The notes under the pieces: model-generated
The model's input: the letters and a program-made list of their open reading frames with translations, nothing else
Database searches by the model: none
What the model was told of the DNA's origin: nothing
Source: Chitinophaga vietnamensis
Lineage (GTDB): Bacteria; Bacteroidota; Bacteroidia; Chitinophagales; Chitinophagaceae
Reading direction: 5' to 3'
NCBI RefSeq assembly: GCF_902167635.1
Contig: NZ_CABHMS010000008.1
Location: forward strand, 186,001-250,000
DNA: 64,000 nt
Made by a program: the position numbers and the translations under genes
Shown: piece after piece, positions 62,650 through 64,000 of the stretch
Layout: each line of letters opens with the position of its first letter
Numbering within the stretch: the stretch's first letter is position 1

Positions 62650-63534
62650 TTACGCGAGGCTGGTCAGCAGCACCTGCCACGCTTCCTGCACTTTGCCAGC
62701 CCGGAGCAGCTTTTGTGCATAAGTATGCAGTTCGCGCTCCATTTCATCAGGCGTGACGCTATAATATTGTATGATCTGTTTGAGATGATCATCAGAGAAA
62801 GAGGGATCCACTACCGGCATTTCATGTACATTACCCAGTTGGCCCAGGCAGTTACCCGTGAGGATATTACTGTTGCGGATAGATAACGGTAACGCATCTA
62901 CGCCGATGCCCAATTGTGTATTGGGTTTGGCCACTTCAAAAACAGCGTCGCCGGAGGCGCGGCAGTAGAAGTCGCCGCCCATGCGGGCTACCAGGTCGAT
63001 CTTATGCGGATCGATCCGGCCTTTGTTGTCAAGAATGTCGTCATTGATATGTACCATCACCGGCTCGCAGATCACGAGGTTGCCGGCGCCGCCCTGGTCG
63101 CCGGTTTCAATTACCTGCTTCACTATGCACTCCATTTGCACGGGGCTTTCGTTTACACGGAAAGGTTTTATTTTTTCGGATGGCAAAGGCGTGAAGCCCG
63201 CCTTTTCAAATTCACTTACGCCGGCCGGATATTCGCAGCTTGCGAGCGATGTTTGTTGCACCATCGCATAGTTCACCACGTTGATCACCACTTCTTTGGT
63301 GGCGTAGATATTTTCCAGTGTATGCTTCACCGTATTATCCCTAACGCGCCGTGAAGGCGAAAAGATCAGCGTAGGCGGATTGGAGCCGAAAATATTAAAG
63401 AAGCTGAATGGAGAAAGATTAGGTTGCCCGTCTTTATCAACTGTGCTGGCGAAGCAGATCGGCCGGGGCGCTACTGCGCCCAAAAGTAAAGCATGCAGCT
63501 CCGATGTTTTGATGGTTGAAGGTTGGATGCGCAT
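62650..63534 (-). CDS. Flavin reductase-like domain protein
   Basis: A 294-residue FMN-binding split-barrel protein of the flavin reductase family. 'LHALLLGAVAPRPICFASTVDKDGQPNLSPFSFFN' (positions 63396-63500) is the signature, with 'SRRVRDNTVKHTLENI' and 'LASCEYPAGVSEFEKAG' after it; the C-terminal 60 residues are helical. It lies 3 bp downstream of the fumarylacetoacetase-family gene, so it is likely in an aromatic-acid (tyrosine/homogentisate) degradation operon, where this pairing is common in Bacteroidota. The exact reaction is unknown. Confidence 0.9.
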   Translation of the reverse strand: MRIQPSTIKTSELHALLLGAVAPRPICFASTVDKDGQPNLSPFSFFNIFGSNPPTLIFSPSRRVRDNTVKHTLENIYATKEVVINVVNYAMVQQTSLASCEYPAGVSEFEKAGFTPLPSEKIKPFRVNESPVQMECIVKQVIETGDQGGAGNLVICEPVMVHINDDILDNKGRIDPHKIDLVARMGGDFYCRASGDAVFEVAKPNTQLGIGVDALPLSIRNSNILTGNCLGQLGNVHEMPVVDPSFSDDHLKQIIQYYSVTPDEMERELHTYAQKLLRAGKVQEAWQVLLTSLA

Positions 63535-63537
63535 GAC

Positions 63538-64000
63538 CTATACATTTTTTTTGAGTGCCAGCAGGGAGAAGTTAAGATCTTCTGCCACGATGGTGTTGGT
63601 GAGGGTACCGAGACCGTCGATCTCCATTTCCACTACATCGCCGGCCTGCAGCCATTGTTCGGGGTAGTTGGGATCGTTCAGTTTACCGGTGCCGTTGAGT
63701 TCCAGGAAACAGCCGGTGCCTACGGTGCCGCTGCCGATCACATCGCCGGGAAGGATATTGGCGCCGTATGCGCAACGTTCCAGTATCTCCGCAAAGGTCC
63801 AGTCCATATCCGCCATATTGCCTTCACTCACTTGAACGCCATTTACTTTGCAGGTCATTTTCAGGTTATAGTTGTTGCCGGTATGGCCGGGTTTTGCCGG
63901 CACCAGCAAGTGTTCCAGTTCATCGGGCGTAACGAGCATCGGGCCTATTACGGTGCTGAAATCCTTGCCCTTGGCGGGTCCCAGGTTCAGTTTCATTTCT
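63538..64000 (-). CDS. Fumarylacetoacetate hydrolase family protein (5' partial)
   Basis: The 3' part of an FAH-family gene; the frame stays open at the right edge and the full-length family is about twice this size, so the ATG at 63996 is internal. 'KLNLGPAKGKDFSTVIGPML', 'MADMDWTFAEILERCAYGANILPGDVIGSGTVGTGC' (positions 63709-63816) and 'LQAGDVVEMEIDGLGTL' are typical of the C-terminal half, including the metal-site and GTVGTG loop. It likely cleaves fumarylacetoacetate or a related C-C bond. It is followed by the flavin reductase gene. Confidence 0.93.
   Translation of the reverse strand, partial: EMKLNLGPAKGKDFSTVIGPMLVTPDELEHLLVPAKPGHTGNNYNLKMTCKVNGVQVSEGNMADMDWTFAEILERCAYGANILPGDVIGSGTVGTGCFLELNGTGKLNDPNYPEQWLQAGDVVEMEIDGLGTLTNTIVAEDLNFSLLALKKNV

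Overview
The window looks like a chromosomal segment from a Bacteroidota bacterium, most likely Chitinophagaceae (Chitinophaga-like). The evidence is a type IX secretion (T9SS) adhesin with a CHU_C-type C-terminus followed by PorP/SprF and PorE-like genes, a complete alternative complex III plus aa3 oxidase cluster, lineage-typical families (DUF5606, DUF3341, NlpE-type lipoproteins, 'SPYSRYGLGDL' outer-membrane proteins), and many promoters that fit the Bacteroidota consensus TAnnTTTG with TTG about 18-20 nt upstream. I see no phage, insertion sequence, CRISPR array, tRNA or rRNA. Almost all the DNA is ordinary core genome. The unusual signals are in intergenic DNA and in a few small operons.

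Region by region: 1-6.9 kb is a T9SS surface module (giant Ig-repeat adhesin, open at the left edge; PorP/SprF; TPR-propeller-OmpA protein). 7-21.9 kb holds single genes: a surface lipoprotein, a MATE exporter, a PfkB kinase, an S1/P1 nuclease, uvrB, an ammonium transporter with a porin, a DUF2461 protein, asd, a DUF5606 protein with a histone-like tail, and an M3 peptidase. 21.9-29.5 kb is a metal-homeostasis neighbourhood: a Fur/Zur-type regulator downstream of a SCO protein, divergent from merC and a COG0523 GTPase that share a perfect 19-bp palindrome at their promoter; then a TonB receptor behind a different, DtxR-like palindrome, an OMP, purN and an NlpE-like lipoprotein.

29.9-46 kb is the respiratory block actABCDEF, coxB, coxA, cyoE, two subunit III genes, subunit IV, sco, DUF420 and a small CxxC membrane protein. 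Quinol oxidation by alternative complex III, cytochrome c transfer by ActE and O2 reduction by the A-type oxidase are encoded in one direction, with heme O synthesis and copper-site assembly genes embedded. 46-52.8 kb carries an operon of a protoglobin-like protein that appears to lack its heme-ligating His, a DUF2024 protein and a MarR regulator with a four-Cys tail, followed by a ClC-type channel, an SMR exporter, an AlkD-like glycosylase with MeaB, and a glycosyltransferase. 52.9-64 kb carries a Lon-N protein, an OMP with LptC, CsaA, a dipeptidyl peptidase, lysS, a universal stress protein, DUF4197, a flavin reductase and a truncated fumarylacetoacetase-family gene.

The most interesting signal is a family of three short intergenic units (about 56.39-56.49, 56.69-56.77 and 59.18-59.25 kb). 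Each has a TAnnTTTG-like box, then a conserved 'GGTTTTTCA...GATATGGT.AAAA' leader, then a stem-loop (apex loop NUCU) and, in two of the three, a T-run. None is a plausible leader of a downstream gene, so they look like small independent RNAs or micro-ORF transcripts.
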